Below are positions 55,908 to 64,000 of a stretch of 64,000 bases of DNA, piece after piece; positions within the stretch are counted from its first letter, which is position 1, and each line of letters starts with the position of its first letter. The notes below the pieces were generated by a model. That model did not search any database, had not been told where the DNA came from, and was given only the letters and a program-made list of their open reading frames with translations. Both the position numbers and the translations under genes were made by a program. The stretch is taken from positions 248,001-312,000 of the forward strand of contig CANMKR010000002.1 in NCBI GenBank assembly GCA_947498625.1, given 5' to 3'. The DNA comes from an uncultured Kangiella sp. GTDB taxonomy: Bacteria; Pseudomonadota; Gammaproteobacteria; Enterobacterales; Kangiellaceae.

Positions 55908-56960
55908 ATGCAAGTAAAGAATAATATTTCGGAACTCATAGGAAATACCGATCTTTTGAAAATTCCTTCCCTGTCTAAATTATCAGGCTCAAATATTTTA
56001 GTGAAGTGTGAATTTCAAAATCCAGGCGGTTCAATTAAGGATCGTGCTGCGCTCAGTATGGTTACCGAAGCGATTAACGCTGGTGATTTAAAACCGGGCA
56101 TGACTATTGTCGAAGGAACAGCTGGCAATACAGGTATCGGCTTGGCATTGGTGGCAAAGGCGTTGGGTTTTGAAATGTTAACGGTTATGCCAAAAGGGCA
56201 AACCATTGAGAAGGAGCGCATGATTGCTCTTCATGGTTCTAAATTACACTTAGTCGAGCCTTGTCCTTTTGCCGATCCGAATCACTTTTATCACACCGCT
56301 AGACGGCTCGCTGAAGAGAATGATGATTATTGGTGGGCCAATCAATTTGAAAATACCAGTAATTATAAAGCGCATTATGAAACTACTGGGCCAGAAATTT
56401 GGCAGCAAACAGATGGCAAGATTGATGCCTTAGTATCTGTCTGCGGAACGGGCGGTACTATTGCCGGTTGCTCAAGCTATTTACAGGAGCAGAACTCAGG
56501 CGTTAAAACTTGGCTTGTCGATCCTGATGGCTCAGGTATCTATAGTTATTTAAAGGATGGTGATTATAAGGCTAGCGGCAGTTCTTTTACTGAAGGTATT
56601 GGTATTATGCGAACAGTAGAAAATTTTAGGCTGGCCAAAATAAATAAGGCCATAACTTTGCCGGATCAAGATTTAGTGACTGTTTCTCGCGCTGTTCGTG
56701 ATAGAGATGGAATTGTGCTTGGCAGTAGTTCAGCTTTGAATCTGGCTGGAGCTTTATTGGTAGCTGCTCAAGCCGAAAGAAATGGCCAACCCAATAACAC
56801 TATTGTGACCTTTGCCTGTGACGGCGGAGAGCGCTCTTATTCAAAGCTTTACAACCCTGATTTCTTGGCTGAGAAGGGGATTGATCCGAATAAAGAAAGC
56901 ATTGAGCAGCTTTATCAACGTTACCTAACCTATCCGTTAGAGCAAATTGTAAACCTTTAA
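55908..56960 (+). CDS. PLP-dependent cysteine synthase family enzyme
   Basis: This fold type II PLP enzyme is related to O-acetylserine sulfhydrylase and cystathionine beta-synthase. The 350-residue protein has the PLP lysine K44 in NPGGSIKDRAALSM, the substrate-binding EGTAGNTGIGLA, the phosphate-binding GTGGTIAG and a late DGGERSYSKLYNPDFL. It is longer than CysK or CysM (about 300-320) and has a C-terminal extension, like a separate group often labelled cysteine synthase in Shewanella-type genomes. The exact substrate is unsure: cysteine synthesis or a related beta-replacement. It ends just before the facing maf gene. Confidence 0.88.
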   Translation: MQVKNNISELIGNTDLLKIPSLSKLSGSNILVKCEFQNPGGSIKDRAALSMVTEAINAGDLKPGMTIVEGTAGNTGIGLALVAKALGFEMLTVMPKGQTIEKERMIALHGSKLHLVEPCPFADPNHFYHTARRLAEENDDYWWANQFENTSNYKAHYETTGPEIWQQTDGKIDALVSVCGTGGTIAGCSSYLQEQNSGVKTWLVDPDGSGIYSYLKDGDYKASGSSFTEGIGIMRTVENFRLAKINKAITLPDQDLVTVSRAVRDRDGIVLGSSSALNLAGALLVAAQAERNGQPNNTIVTFACDGGERSYSKLYNPDFLAEKGIDPNKESIEQLYQRYLTYPLEQIVNL

Positions 56961-56988
56961 TACTACTTCTATAAGACTGATAATAGAG

Positions 56989-57576
56989 TTAAAGAAGATT
57001 AACCTTATGCTGTTCGAGATATTTAGCCGTTTCAATTAAAGGTAAGCCAATTAAAGCTGTTGGATCTTTAGATTCAATAGCTTCAAACAAGACGATTCCT
57101 AATCCCTCGCATTTAAAAGACCCCGCGCAATCAATCGGATTCTCACTTTCGATATAGTTTTTGATTTGTTGCTCAGTTAACTCTTTGAAAGTTACTTTGG
57201 TCGTTACTACGGTTATATCATTGGGTTCGCTGCTTCCATTGGTGACGCACAGCGAAGTATAAAAGTAGACGCTTTTACCAGAACAGTTGCTCAATTGATC
57301 TATGGCATTGGCTTGATTACCAGGCTTTCCGATGATTTTTCCATCTAATACACAAATTTGATCTGAGCCAATTACAATGGCGCCAGGGTTTTTGACAGCA
57401 ATGGCTAATGCTTTTTGTTCTGCCAAACGAGCTACATGCTCAATAGGCTCTTCATCAGGAAAAGGGGTCTCATCTATATCAGGAGATAGACAGTCGAAAT
57501 CATCAAGAATTCTACTGAGTAATTCTTTACGATAGACAGAGGAGGAGGCCAGGATGATTTTATTGTAATTTTTCAT
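56989..57576 (-). CDS. Maf-like nucleotide pyrophosphatase, YceF type
   Basis: This 195-residue Maf/HAM1-related house-cleaning pyrophosphatase is probably the YceF (7-methyl-GTP) subtype. It starts MKNYNKIILASSSVYRKELL, matching the family's SS.RR motif, and has SPDIDETP, GSDQICVLDGKIIGKPG and the EDPTALIGLPL-like SKDPTALIGLPL. I chose ATG 57576; the frame is open 45 codons further upstream but that stretch overlaps the divergent yceD promoter and has no family match. In E. coli yceF also lies divergent to yceD-rpmF, so the arrangement is conserved. Confidence 0.92.
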   Translation of the reverse strand: MKNYNKIILASSSVYRKELLSRILDDFDCLSPDIDETPFPDEEPIEHVARLAEQKALAIAVKNPGAIVIGSDQICVLDGKIIGKPGNQANAIDQLSNCSGKSVYFYTSLCVTNGSSEPNDITVVTTKVTFKELTEQQIKNYIESENPIDCAGSFKCEGLGIVLFEAIESKDPTALIGLPLIETAKYLEQHKVNLL

Positions 57577-57698
57577 TGATAAATGGCTTTCAAAGATGAG
57601 TTTTCTATAAAATTGACTCATTTTTGAGTGAAAATCTTTAGAAAGCAAGAAAATGATGCTAAACCCTAGGAAAATAGCGGTTTTTAGTGGCATTTCTT

Positions 57699-57727
57699 TT
57701 GACTCAGACACAAGATATGGGTATCAT
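57699..57727 (+). promoter_or_regulatory. Promoter of yceD-rpmF operon, giving an almost leaderless mRNA
   Basis: TTGACT (57699-57704), a 17-base spacer and TATCAT (57722-57727) form a good sigma-70 promoter. The predicted start point falls only a few bases before ATG 57737, leaving little or no 5' leader. Confidence 0.65.
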
Positions 57728-57736
57728 TGCGCGCCT

Positions 57737-58258
57737 ATGGCGACTCGTAGCTTTCCTGAGCGAATCGATCCTTTTAAATTTGCCGAAGTTGGCAAGCTTA
57801 TTGATGGGATCTTCGCGACAGCATATTTCGATAGACTTTGTTTGGAGTTACACTCTGACAAGGGAGAAATTGCTTGTAAAATCAATGGTCTAAAAGACTA
57901 TGATACAGGTAGAAGAATGCTGAGACTTGAGGTTTCAGGAGAAGTAGAGTTGGTTTGCCAAGGTTGTACAGAACCATTTATCCATAAGATGGAGCATGTT
58001 CGAATTTTGTATCCTTGTTATAATGAGGAGCAAATGAAGTCGGTGCCAGAAGATGGTGAGGCTGTATTAACTGAGGAAGATGGATTAGATATAAAGTCAG
58101 CGGTTGAAGATGAGCTGATTTTATCGCTTCCACTGATACCATTATTTGGTGAGTGTGAAGCGTTGGAAGCCTACCAAGTAGGTGAGCTTCCAGAATTAAC
58201 AGATGAAGAGGCTGAGAAAGAAAATCCTTTCGCAGCGTTAAAAAATTTAAAGATTTAG
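57737..58258 (+). CDS. yceD: 23S rRNA accumulation protein YceD (DUF177)
   Basis: This 173-residue cytoplasmic protein of the DUF177/YceD family is linked to 23S rRNA accumulation and always lies next to rpmF. It matches E. coli YceD in MATRSFPERIDPFKFAE, a cysteine pair in LVCQGCTEPF, VEDELILSLPLIPLF and the ending ENPFAALKNLKI. I chose ATG 57737; the frame is open 28 codons further upstream but that would start inside the divergent promoter region and has no match. The ATG has no clear ribosome site, consistent with a leaderless transcript from the promoter just before it. Confidence 0.92.
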   Translation: MATRSFPERIDPFKFAEVGKLIDGIFATAYFDRLCLELHSDKGEIACKINGLKDYDTGRRMLRLEVSGEVELVCQGCTEPFIHKMEHVRILYPCYNEEQMKSVPEDGEAVLTEEDGLDIKSAVEDELILSLPLIPLFGECEALEAYQVGELPELTDEEAEKENPFAALKNLKI

Positions 58259-58279
58259 ATTATATATCAGGAGACTGAA

Positions 58280-58444
58280 ATGGCTGTTCAAAAGAGTAAA
58301 GTAACTCGTTCACGTCGTGGTCAACGTCGTTCACACGATTCATTGACTGCGGAAACTTTATCAGTAGAAAGCGAAACTGGTGAAGTACATCGTCGTCACC
58401 ATGTGACTAAAGATGGTTTCTACAAGGGTCGTAAAGTAGTTTAA
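58280..58444 (+). CDS. rpmF: 50S ribosomal protein L32
   Basis: This is a 54-residue ribosomal protein of the large subunit. It reads [20 protein letters not shown], then [20 protein letters not shown], the usual basic L32 sequence. The zinc cysteines found in some L32 proteins are absent, as in the E. coli type. AGGAG precedes the ATG at good spacing. It lies 21 bases after yceD and about 90 bases before plsX, the standard order yceD-rpmF-plsX. Confidence 0.97.
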   Translation: MAVQKSKVTRSRRGQRRSHDSLTAETLSVESETGEVHRRHHVTKDGFYKGRKVV

Positions 58445-58533
58445 CTCAGTTCTCGTCAGTTTTTGAGCGAGAAAAGCTTAAACCAGTTTAATAAGATTGG
58501 TATATAAGCTACTGATTTACTATACTAGACTGC

Positions 58534-59613
58534 ATGAATCAATCATTCAGTCAGACTCAAAAAGAAAATAATGCTATTGCTAATAATAAAACGTTGGCAA
58601 TAGATTGCATGGGGGGCGATTTCGGCCCCTCTGTTATTATTCCTGCGGCTTTAAAAGCCTTAGCTAACCATTCTGATTTGCACCTTTATCTAGTAGGTAA
58701 AGAAGAAGAAATTAGCCCTCTGATCCAAAAAAATCCTGGTTTTCATGATCGTATTCACTTGCTAGATGCGCGTGAAGTTATTGCTATGGATGAAAAACCA
58801 AGCCGTGCTATTCGCTCCAAAGCTGATTCTTCATTACGCAAAGCCCTTGAACTAGTTAAAGACGGCCAAGCGCAGGCGTGTGTTAGCGCTGGCAATACTG
58901 GCGCTTTAATGGCTTTGGCCACTCTTTTGCTTGGAACCTTGTCTGGAGTTGAACGGCCTGCGATAGTCGCTGAGCTGCCCAATCGTCAGGGTACAGAAAC
59001 CCATATGCTCGATCTTGGTGCCAATATCGAAGCCACTAGTGAACAGTTAGCTACATTTGGCGTTATGGGCTCAGTGCTAGCTGAAGCTATCAGCGAGCAA
59101 GTGATTAAGCCTAAAGTGGCTTTGCTGAATATTGGTGAAGAGGCGATAAAAGGACGTGATAGCATCAAACTCGCAGCGGGTTTATTGCAGCAGCAAGCAG
59201 ATCTGAATTATTGCGGTTATATTGAAGCGAATCAGATATTTAATGGTGATGTGGACGTCATTGTTTGCGACGGTTTTACTGGCAATAACGTTTTAAAAGC
59301 CAGTGAAGGAATCACCCGATTCCTGTATGATCGTTTAAAAGCAGAGTTTGATTCGAGCTGGAAAAATAAACTGGCTGCGATAATGGTTAAACCAGTATTA
59401 AATGCTTTTAAAAAGCGTATCAACCCCGACCAGTATAATGGTGCAAGTCTGTTAGGATTACGCGAAATTGTGATTAAAAGTCATGGTTCGGCTGATGAAA
59501 ATGCCACTTTGGCCGCCATCAATAAAGCCATTATTGAGATTGAACGACAGGTTCCGCAAAAGATTCAAAACAAGATTTCGGATCTGTTAAACGCACAAGA
59601 AACAAGTGAATAA
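58534..59613 (+). CDS. plsX: Phosphate acyltransferase PlsX
   Basis: PlsX makes acyl-phosphate from acyl-ACP, feeding PlsY in phospholipid synthesis. The 359-residue protein has [20 protein letters not shown], the long central [51 protein letters not shown] and the C-terminal [14 protein letters not shown]. The N-terminal extension ([19 protein letters not shown]) is longer than in E. coli, and the start could be a little downstream, but no better start codon is near. Its end overlaps the upstream GTG option of fabH. Confidence 0.95.
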   Translation: MNQSFSQTQKENNAIANNKTLAIDCMGGDFGPSVIIPAALKALANHSDLHLYLVGKEEEISPLIQKNPGFHDRIHLLDAREVIAMDEKPSRAIRSKADSSLRKALELVKDGQAQACVSAGNTGALMALATLLLGTLSGVERPAIVAELPNRQGTETHMLDLGANIEATSEQLATFGVMGSVLAEAISEQVIKPKVALLNIGEEAIKGRDSIKLAAGLLQQQADLNYCGYIEANQIFNGDVDVIVCDGFTGNNVLKASEGITRFLYDRLKAEFDSSWKNKLAAIMVKPVLNAFKKRINPDQYNGASLLGLREIVIKSHGSADENATLAAINKAIIEIERQVPQKIQNKISDLLNAQETSE

Positions 59614-59641
59614 AGCAAGTGTTAATAATTTAGGTATTAAA

Positions 59642-60604
59642 GTGAAGAATTCAAAAATATTAGGTTTAGGTAGCTACCTTCCAGAAAAAGTCTTAACCAA
59701 TGAAGACTTAGAGAAAATTGTTGATACTTCTGATCAGTGGATCACAGAAAGAACCGGTATAAAAAAACGTCATATCGTTGCCGATGATCAAAATGCTTCT
59801 GACTTAGGTATCGAAGCAGCGAAAAGAGCAATGGCTGACGCAGGTGTTACCGGTTCTGACATTGACATGATTATTGTAGGAACGGCGACTCCCGATAAAA
59901 TGTTCCCAGGAACTGCTTGTTATATTGGTGATGCGATTGGCGCAAATGGCGCTCCTGCATTTGATGTGACCGCAGCATGTCCTGGTTTTATATTTGGTTT
60001 AAGTATTGCTGATCAATATATTAAAACCGGGTTTGCTAAAAATATTTTAGTGGTGGGTACCGAAGTTTTATCACGTTTAATGAACTGGGAAGATAGAAGT
60101 ACCTGTGTGATTTTTGGCGATGGTGCTGGCGCTGCTGTTATAACAGCTAGCGATGAGCCTGGGATCTTATCAACCCATATTCATTCTGATGGTTCTTATG
60201 GCGATTTGTTATTTGGTAACAATGGTATTCGCGGTCAATTAGGGGATTATCCTGAGCCGCAAATTGTTATGCGTGGTAATGAAGTATTTAAAGTCGCTGT
60301 AAAAACATTAAGCGCCATTGTGGATGAAACTTTAGCCGCTAATAACCTTGAAAAAGAAGATATTGATTGGTTAATCCCGCATCAAGCGAACATACGAATT
60401 ATTCAAGCTACCGCAAAAAAATTAGGGGCTGGCATGGACAAGGTTATTGTTGCAGTTGATCAACACGGCAATACTTCCAGCGCATCCATTCCATTGGCTA
60501 TGGATCAAGCGATTAAAGATGGCCGCGTTAAACGTGGCGATTTATGTTTGTTGGAGAGTTTTGGCGGTGGCTTTACTTGGGGCTCCGCTCTAATTCGATA
60601 TTAA
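59642..60604 (+). CDS. fabH: Beta-ketoacyl-ACP synthase III FabH
   Basis: FabH condenses acetyl-CoA with malonyl-ACP to start fatty-acid synthesis. From GTG 59642 the protein has 320 residues, begins with a strand [20 protein letters not shown], and puts the catalytic cysteine (VTAACPGF) at 113, close to Cys112 of E. coli. His is in [11 protein letters not shown] and Asn in [16 protein letters not shown] lies at good spacing before this GTG. An earlier in-frame GTG at 59606 overlaps the plsX stop and would add 12 residues; it cannot be excluded if translation is coupled. Confidence 0.95.
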   Translation: MKNSKILGLGSYLPEKVLTNEDLEKIVDTSDQWITERTGIKKRHIVADDQNASDLGIEAAKRAMADAGVTGSDIDMIIVGTATPDKMFPGTACYIGDAIGANGAPAFDVTAACPGFIFGLSIADQYIKTGFAKNILVVGTEVLSRLMNWEDRSTCVIFGDGAGAAVITASDEPGILSTHIHSDGSYGDLLFGNNGIRGQLGDYPEPQIVMRGNEVFKVAVKTLSAIVDETLAANNLEKEDIDWLIPHQANIRIIQATAKKLGAGMDKVIVAVDQHGNTSSASIPLAMDQAIKDGRVKRGDLCLLESFGGGFTWGSALIRY

Positions 60605-60680
60605 ATTAAAAGTTTAATTATCATGAGTGCTTTGTTATTTAAGCATGAGATCAATATTTAAAAAATAAATTTAAAAAATT

Positions 60681-61604
60681 ATGAATAAAAGTGCATTTAT
60701 ATTTCCAGGTCAAGGATCTCAAACTGTAGGCATGTTGGCCGATATCGCTGCGGAATTTTCAGTGATAGAAGAAACCTTTGCTGAAGCAAGTGAAGCTTTG
60801 GGTTACGATCTTTGGGCTTTGGTTCAAAAAGATGAAGAGGGTAAATTAAGTCAAACAGAATTTACTCAGCCAGCTTTATTAACCGCATCAATTGCTTTGT
60901 GGCGCTTATGGCAACAACAAGATAAGCCACAGCCTGTATTTTTGGCTGGCCATAGTTTGGGTGAATATAGCGCCTTAGTCGCAGCAGAAGTTGTATCGTT
61001 ACAAGATGCAGTAAAACTGGTTGAGGCTCGAGGTCAATTTATGCAGCAAGCCGTTCCTTCTGGCACTGGTAAAATGGCAGCAATTATAGGCTTAGGTGAT
61101 GAAGAAACTCGTCAAGCTTGCGTTAGTTCTGCGCAAGGTGAAGTTGTTGAAGCGGTTAATTACAATTCACCAGGCCAAGTCGTTATTGCTGGTTCTGCAG
61201 CTGCTGTCGAAAGGGCAATGGAAGCTTGTAAAGAAGCTGGCGCTAAGCGCGCCTTGCCATTGCCAGTTAGTGTACCTTCTCACTGTGCTTTAATGAAACC
61301 AGCGGCTGACAAGTTGTCTGAAATGTTAGAGTCAATTGAGTTTAATACTCCTAAGTTTGCTGTTATTAATAATGTTGATGTGTCAGTAGTGTCTGAATCT
61401 AAGGATATTAAATCAGCTCTGGTTCGCCAGCTTTATTCACCAGTTCGTTGGACTGAAACAATGCAAAAGCTAGCTGAAAATAATATCGAGAATCTGTACG
61501 AATGCGGCCCAGGTAATGTCTTATCGGGTTTAGCCAAGCGAATAGATCGCAGCTTAAACTCTAAGCAATTGTCAAAATTAGATTCTTTTCTCGAGGTTTC
61601 GTAG
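60681..61604 (+). CDS. fabD: Malonyl-CoA--ACP transacylase FabD
   Basis: FabD transfers malonyl from CoA to acyl carrier protein. The 307-residue protein has the active-site Ser92 in AGHSLGEYSALV (same number as E. coli), IFPGQGSQTVGML at the start, Arg117-region EARGQFMQQAV and His in VPSHCALM. It follows fabH after 76 AT-rich bases and has no visible Shine-Dalgarno sequence, only an A/T-rich stretch before the ATG. A strong terminator follows, so fabG must rely partly on read-through or its own promoter. Confidence 0.96.
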   Translation: MNKSAFIFPGQGSQTVGMLADIAAEFSVIEETFAEASEALGYDLWALVQKDEEGKLSQTEFTQPALLTASIALWRLWQQQDKPQPVFLAGHSLGEYSALVAAEVVSLQDAVKLVEARGQFMQQAVPSGTGKMAAIIGLGDEETRQACVSSAQGEVVEAVNYNSPGQVVIAGSAAAVERAMEACKEAGAKRALPLPVSVPSHCALMKPAADKLSEMLESIEFNTPKFAVINNVDVSVVSESKDIKSALVRQLYSPVRWTETMQKLAENNIENLYECGPGNVLSGLAKRIDRSLNSKQLSKLDSFLEVS

Positions 61605-61611
61605 TTTATAA

Positions 61612-61637
61612 AAGCAGCTTTACAAGCTGCTTTTTTT
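61612..61637 (+). terminator. Terminator between fabD and fabG
   Basis: AAGCAGCTT (61612-61620) pairs perfectly with AAGCTGCTT (61624-61632) around TAC, followed by TTTTT. A terminator here splits the usual fabHDG operon. Confidence 0.88.
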
Positions 61638-61739
61638 ATATCTAGCTAAACAACTACTCAGACCAATAGTTAATGGTAGTCCAGTAGAAATTTTGCTAAT
61701 CTTGCCAACAATTAAATTCATAATAAATACGAGAAACTT

Positions 61740-62486
61740 ATGAGTGAGACACAAAAGATTGCTTTAGTAACAGGCGCAAGTCGTGGTATCGGTCAAGCTA
61801 TTGCCCATAAACTAGCAAAATCAGGAGCGAAAGTAATTGGCACTGCTACTTCAGATACTGGTGCAGAAAAAATTTCCGAGAATTTCAAAGCCGCAGGTTT
61901 AGATGGAATAGGCATGTGTTTAAACGTCACCGATCCTGAGTCTATTGAAAGCGTGCTAGACTCCATAAAAGGTGAGTTTCGCTCGACGCCGCAGATCTTA
62001 GTCAATAACGCAGGCGTGACACGCGATAATTTATTAATGCGCATGAAAGACGACGAGTGGGATACTATAATGAACACCAATCTAACTTCGGTGTTCCGTC
62101 TATCTAAAGCCTGCTTACGTGGCATGATGAAAGCTAAATGGGGCAGAATCGTCACCATCGGTTCAGTGGTTGGCACTATGGGTAATCCGGGACAGTCAAA
62201 CTACTCAGCGGCTAAAGCTGGCTTGATTGGTTTTTCTAAATCCTTAGCTCGCGAAATTGGCTCACGCGGTATTACCGTCAATGTTGTGGCGCCAGGTTTT
62301 ATCGATACAGATATGACCAAAGCGTTAAATGACGAACAAAGAAAAGTCATGCTTGATCAAGTACCAATGGTGCGTTTGGGTTCGCCAGAAGATATTGCTA
62401 ATGCGGTTGGTTTTTTAGCCAGTGATGATGCGGGTTATATTACGGGTGAGACGATTAATGTTAATGGCGGCATGCATATGATCTAA
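61740..62486 (+). CDS. fabG: 3-oxoacyl-ACP reductase FabG
   Basis: FabG is an NADPH-dependent short-chain dehydrogenase reducing 3-oxoacyl-ACP. The 248-residue protein has the cofactor motif TGASRGIGQAIA (11-22), NNAGVTRDN (89-97), catalytic Ser142, Tyr155 and Lys159 (in IGSVVG and YSAAKAG) and the C-terminal GYITGETINVNGGMHMI, matching E. coli FabG. ACGAG stands a few bases before the ATG. Usually acpP and fabF follow immediately; here no acpP is present before the next gene on the other strand. Confidence 0.97.
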   Translation: MSETQKIALVTGASRGIGQAIAHKLAKSGAKVIGTATSDTGAEKISENFKAAGLDGIGMCLNVTDPESIESVLDSIKGEFRSTPQILVNNAGVTRDNLLMRMKDDEWDTIMNTNLTSVFRLSKACLRGMMKAKWGRIVTIGSVVGTMGNPGQSNYSAAKAGLIGFSKSLAREIGSRGITVNVVAPGFIDTDMTKALNDEQRKVMLDQVPMVRLGSPEDIANAVGFLASDDAGYITGETINVNGGMHMI

Positions 62487-62488
62487 AG

Positions 62489-62536
62489 TTTAATTCGAAT
62501 TAAAATAATCAGCCGTTATGTTTACGGCTGATTATT
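62489..62536. terminator. Palindrome and long hairpin after fabG
   Basis: TTTAATTCGAATTAAA (62489-62504) is a perfect 16-base palindrome two bases after the fabG stop. It is followed by a perfect 13-base stem, AATAATCAGCCGT (62504-62516) with ACGGCTGATTATT (62524-62536) around a 7-base loop. No strong T run follows on the plus strand, so a terminator role for both convergent genes is likely but not certain. Confidence 0.55.
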
Positions 62537-62569
62537 GGTAAACGAACAAATAAATTAACTCTCTAAGTG

Positions 62570-63796
62570 TTAAATTCGATCTGCAAGTATCAAATCTTTG
62601 CAGAAACTACCCATTGTATTTTCCCAACATAAATTCACTTTTTGTAACTTGCTGCTGAGAAAATTTCTTAATTCGTCAAAGTTTTCCTTCATTAGTTTTT
62701 GATTATTGATTTTTGTAATAATGTTTCCTTTATCAAGCCCCATTTTTTTTGCTATTGAATTTTTAGATATTGATTTTACAACGCCTCCTCTAGAATGGGG
62801 TTCCAAATTTATACCGCTACGATCCATCATGGAGTTAGTGTCTAAGTTTGTATTAGGTTTTAACATCAATCGCTGATTTGAATAATCAAATTCAACTGTA
62901 AATTGCTTTAAGAGTCCACTGCCAATAAGGCCAACTCCAAAGTCATCTTCAAATACCGGGCTGTTATGGGTGGTAATATCTGGAAATGAAATATTACTTA
63001 TTTTAAAGTTAGTAACTTTACTGGTTTGTAAAACATAATCGCCATCAAAATTGCTGACGTTGGTTTGGTAAGTATTTTTTGGAAATTTAAAATCATCAAT
63101 TAATTTAGAATTGATATAAAGGTAATCAGGAGCACCGGTATCAATTATAAAATCATGATTTATCGACCTCGAATCTTCGTCAGTTAGCTCTGCTGTAATA
63201 TAGGGTATTCTTCGGTTAATATCCATTGGTAACGATAGCCAGTCATCTGTATGTTCATATGTATCGGTTGAGAATAATGTTACTGTCAAGTTTTCATAAT
63301 CAATTCTTGTTCGATAATGTTTTAAAAGATCATAACCAATAGCACCATCGAAATAAGCTTCGTCATAATTTGAAAACAAAGGTGATTGACCAATAGGGAC
63401 TTGGATAATTGTCAGTTTATCAATGGTTAATTGTTCAATAGTAATACTTACATCATTGATAACATTAACTTCTTTTCCTTGTAAATTAAGGCTACGTTCT
63501 TTATTTAATTGAAGATTCTTGCTGCGATTCGTTTCAAAAAGTACTGTTGCAGATGCTCCTGAATCTAAAGCGAATAATAAGTCTTTGCGCTCGTTTATTG
63601 TAAGTTTGATTATTATGTGTCCATCATGCCAATAAAAAGGGATCTCAATTTTTTCTGCTGCTAACCATTGATGTTTAGCTGTTAAATTCCCATTCTGTAA
63701 GTTTCGCACTCCCTTACTATTAGTGCAGCTGACCAAGGTGTTAATAAATAAAATAATAAGCGCGAGCAATAATATTTTTTGATAATGAGTATTCAT
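62570..63796 (-). CDS. Predicted lipoprotein with two retropepsin-like domains and a C-terminal PDZ domain
   Basis: The roughly 408-residue product from ATG 63796 has a signal with lipobox LVSC, predicting a lipid-anchored envelope protein. It carries two aspartic-protease-type motifs, LLFALDSGASATVLF (Asp near 78) and DFIIDTGAPDYLYI (Asp near 219), each followed by a later hydrophobic-Gly element (GAIGYDLL and GLIGSGLL). This suggests two retropepsin lobes in one chain, like pepsin. A PDZ-like domain follows (about 330-395; SRGGVVKSISKNSIAKKMGL, GNIITKINNQKL). Substrate binding through PDZ is plausible. A longer start at 63814 is possible. No assigned family function. Confidence 0.8.
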   Translation of the reverse strand: MNTHYQKILLLALIILFINTLVSCTNSKGVRNLQNGNLTAKHQWLAAEKIEIPFYWHDGHIIIKLTINERKDLLFALDSGASATVLFETNRSKNLQLNKERSLNLQGKEVNVINDVSITIEQLTIDKLTIIQVPIGQSPLFSNYDEAYFDGAIGYDLLKHYRTRIDYENLTVTLFSTDTYEHTDDWLSLPMDINRRIPYITAELTDEDSRSINHDFIIDTGAPDYLYINSKLIDDFKFPKNTYQTNVSNFDGDYVLQTSKVTNFKISNISFPDITTHNSPVFEDDFGVGLIGSGLLKQFTVEFDYSNQRLMLKPNTNLDTNSMMDRSGINLEPHSRGGVVKSISKNSIAKKMGLDKGNIITKINNQKLMKENFDELRNFLSSKLQKVNLCWENTMGSFCKDLILADRI

Positions 63797-63888
63797 GTGG
63801 ATTCCTAATTGCATTTTTGATTATTTATGTAGTAGTAGGATACTCTAACTTATCTAAGTTAAATTGGACGTTCTTGCTATAACCATGA

Positions 63889-64000
63889 TTAATTATGAAT
63901 ATAACGTTTCCATATATTAGGCGTAGTGCCTATGGTTTTCTTAAATTGCCTTGTTAAGTGGCTTTGATCAGTAAACCGGCAAGCTAAAGCGACATCTGCT
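63889..64000 (-). CDS. AraC-family transcriptional regulator (C-terminal end; rest outside window)
   Basis: The last 112 bases, read on the minus strand, encode 36 residues and a stop: ADVALACRFTDQSHLTRQFK, then KTIGTTPNIWKRYIHN. This is the second helix-turn-helix and closing helix of AraC/XylS DNA-binding domains. The remainder, including any ligand domain, lies beyond the window. It is upstream of and on the same strand as the retropepsin-PDZ lipoprotein gene (about 90 bases apart), so it could control or be co-transcribed with it. Confidence 0.88.
   Translation of the reverse strand, partial: ADVALACRFTDQSHLTRQFKKTIGTTPNIWKRYIHN

Noticed and set aside
57577-57711. 45-codon N-terminal extension of the Maf protein
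   Set aside because: It would cross the yceD promoter and start codon and has no family similarity; ATG 57576 gives the standard Maf start.

Overview
This window is a compact stretch of chromosome from a low-GC (estimated by eye at about 40%) Gram-negative gammaproteobacterium. The evidence is conserved gene order: smc-zipA-ligA, recA-recX-alaS-csrA followed by tRNA-Ser(GCU) and tRNA-Arg(ACG), yceD-rpmF-plsX-fabH-fabD-fabG, and fadE, fadH, rne and rluC. The presence of SMC rather than MukB, a large TonB-dependent receptor, a lysine-ketoglutarate-reductase-like enzyme and DUF2062/YaeQ/YeaC proteins suggests a marine Oceanospirillales-type lineage, perhaps Kangiellaceae. That placement is an inference from gene content, not from a search.

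Layout. 1-1518: end of a lipoprotein-release ABC system (LolC/E-type permease plus LolD). 1515-5885: a PleD-like REC-REC-GGDEF protein, a DUF2062 membrane protein and ComEC. 5895-9785: an exported M20 amidohydrolase and FadE, both on the minus strand. 9956-14852: a small serine-hydrolase-like protein and HrpA. 15213-20087: a TonB-dependent receptor followed by an exported S9 peptidase, probably a peptide-scavenging pair. 20126-27507: CysZ, then SMC, ZipA and LigA. 27693-32582: RNase E, divergent from RluC and a HAD phosphatase across a 570-base leader/promoter region. 32633-37002: an orphan secreted protein, YaeQ, an orphan exported protein, an exported one-cysteine peroxiredoxin and a GNAT acetyltransferase. 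37182-42343: RecA, a 47-residue membrane peptide, RecX, AlaS, CsrA and two tRNA genes. 42536-49130: a NaChBac-type voltage-gated channel, a YeaC protein, a lysine-ketoglutarate-reductase-like protein, a small lipoprotein, a SOUL protein, asparaginase I and SppA. 49386-55868: FadH, a PAS-GGDEF protein, a hemolysin III protein, RimB-RimK, a shortened fructosamine kinase and a small membrane protein. 55908-64000: a cysteine-synthase-family enzyme, Maf/YceF, the fatty-acid/L32 cluster, a retropepsin-PDZ lipoprotein and the end of an AraC regulator.

Functionally, the window joins fatty-acid breakdown (fadE, fadH) and synthesis (plsX-fabHDG), chromosome maintenance and division (smc, zipA, ligA, recA/X), RNA turnover and translation (rne, rluC, hrpA, csrA, alaS, rpmF, rimK/B), c-di-GMP signalling (two diguanylate cyclases) and envelope functions (Lol, SppA, CysZ, TonB receptor).

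I saw no prophage, insertion sequence, CRISPR array, toxin-antitoxin or defence island. The less ordinary items are small: a membrane peptide between recA and recX, a perfect dyad filling the csrA promoter spacer, a tandem 27-base repeat carrying a promoter -35 box, a channel with a TLEGWT filter, a fructosamine kinase lacking its N-terminal lobe start, apparently leaderless rluC and yceD, and a fabG with no acpP behind it.
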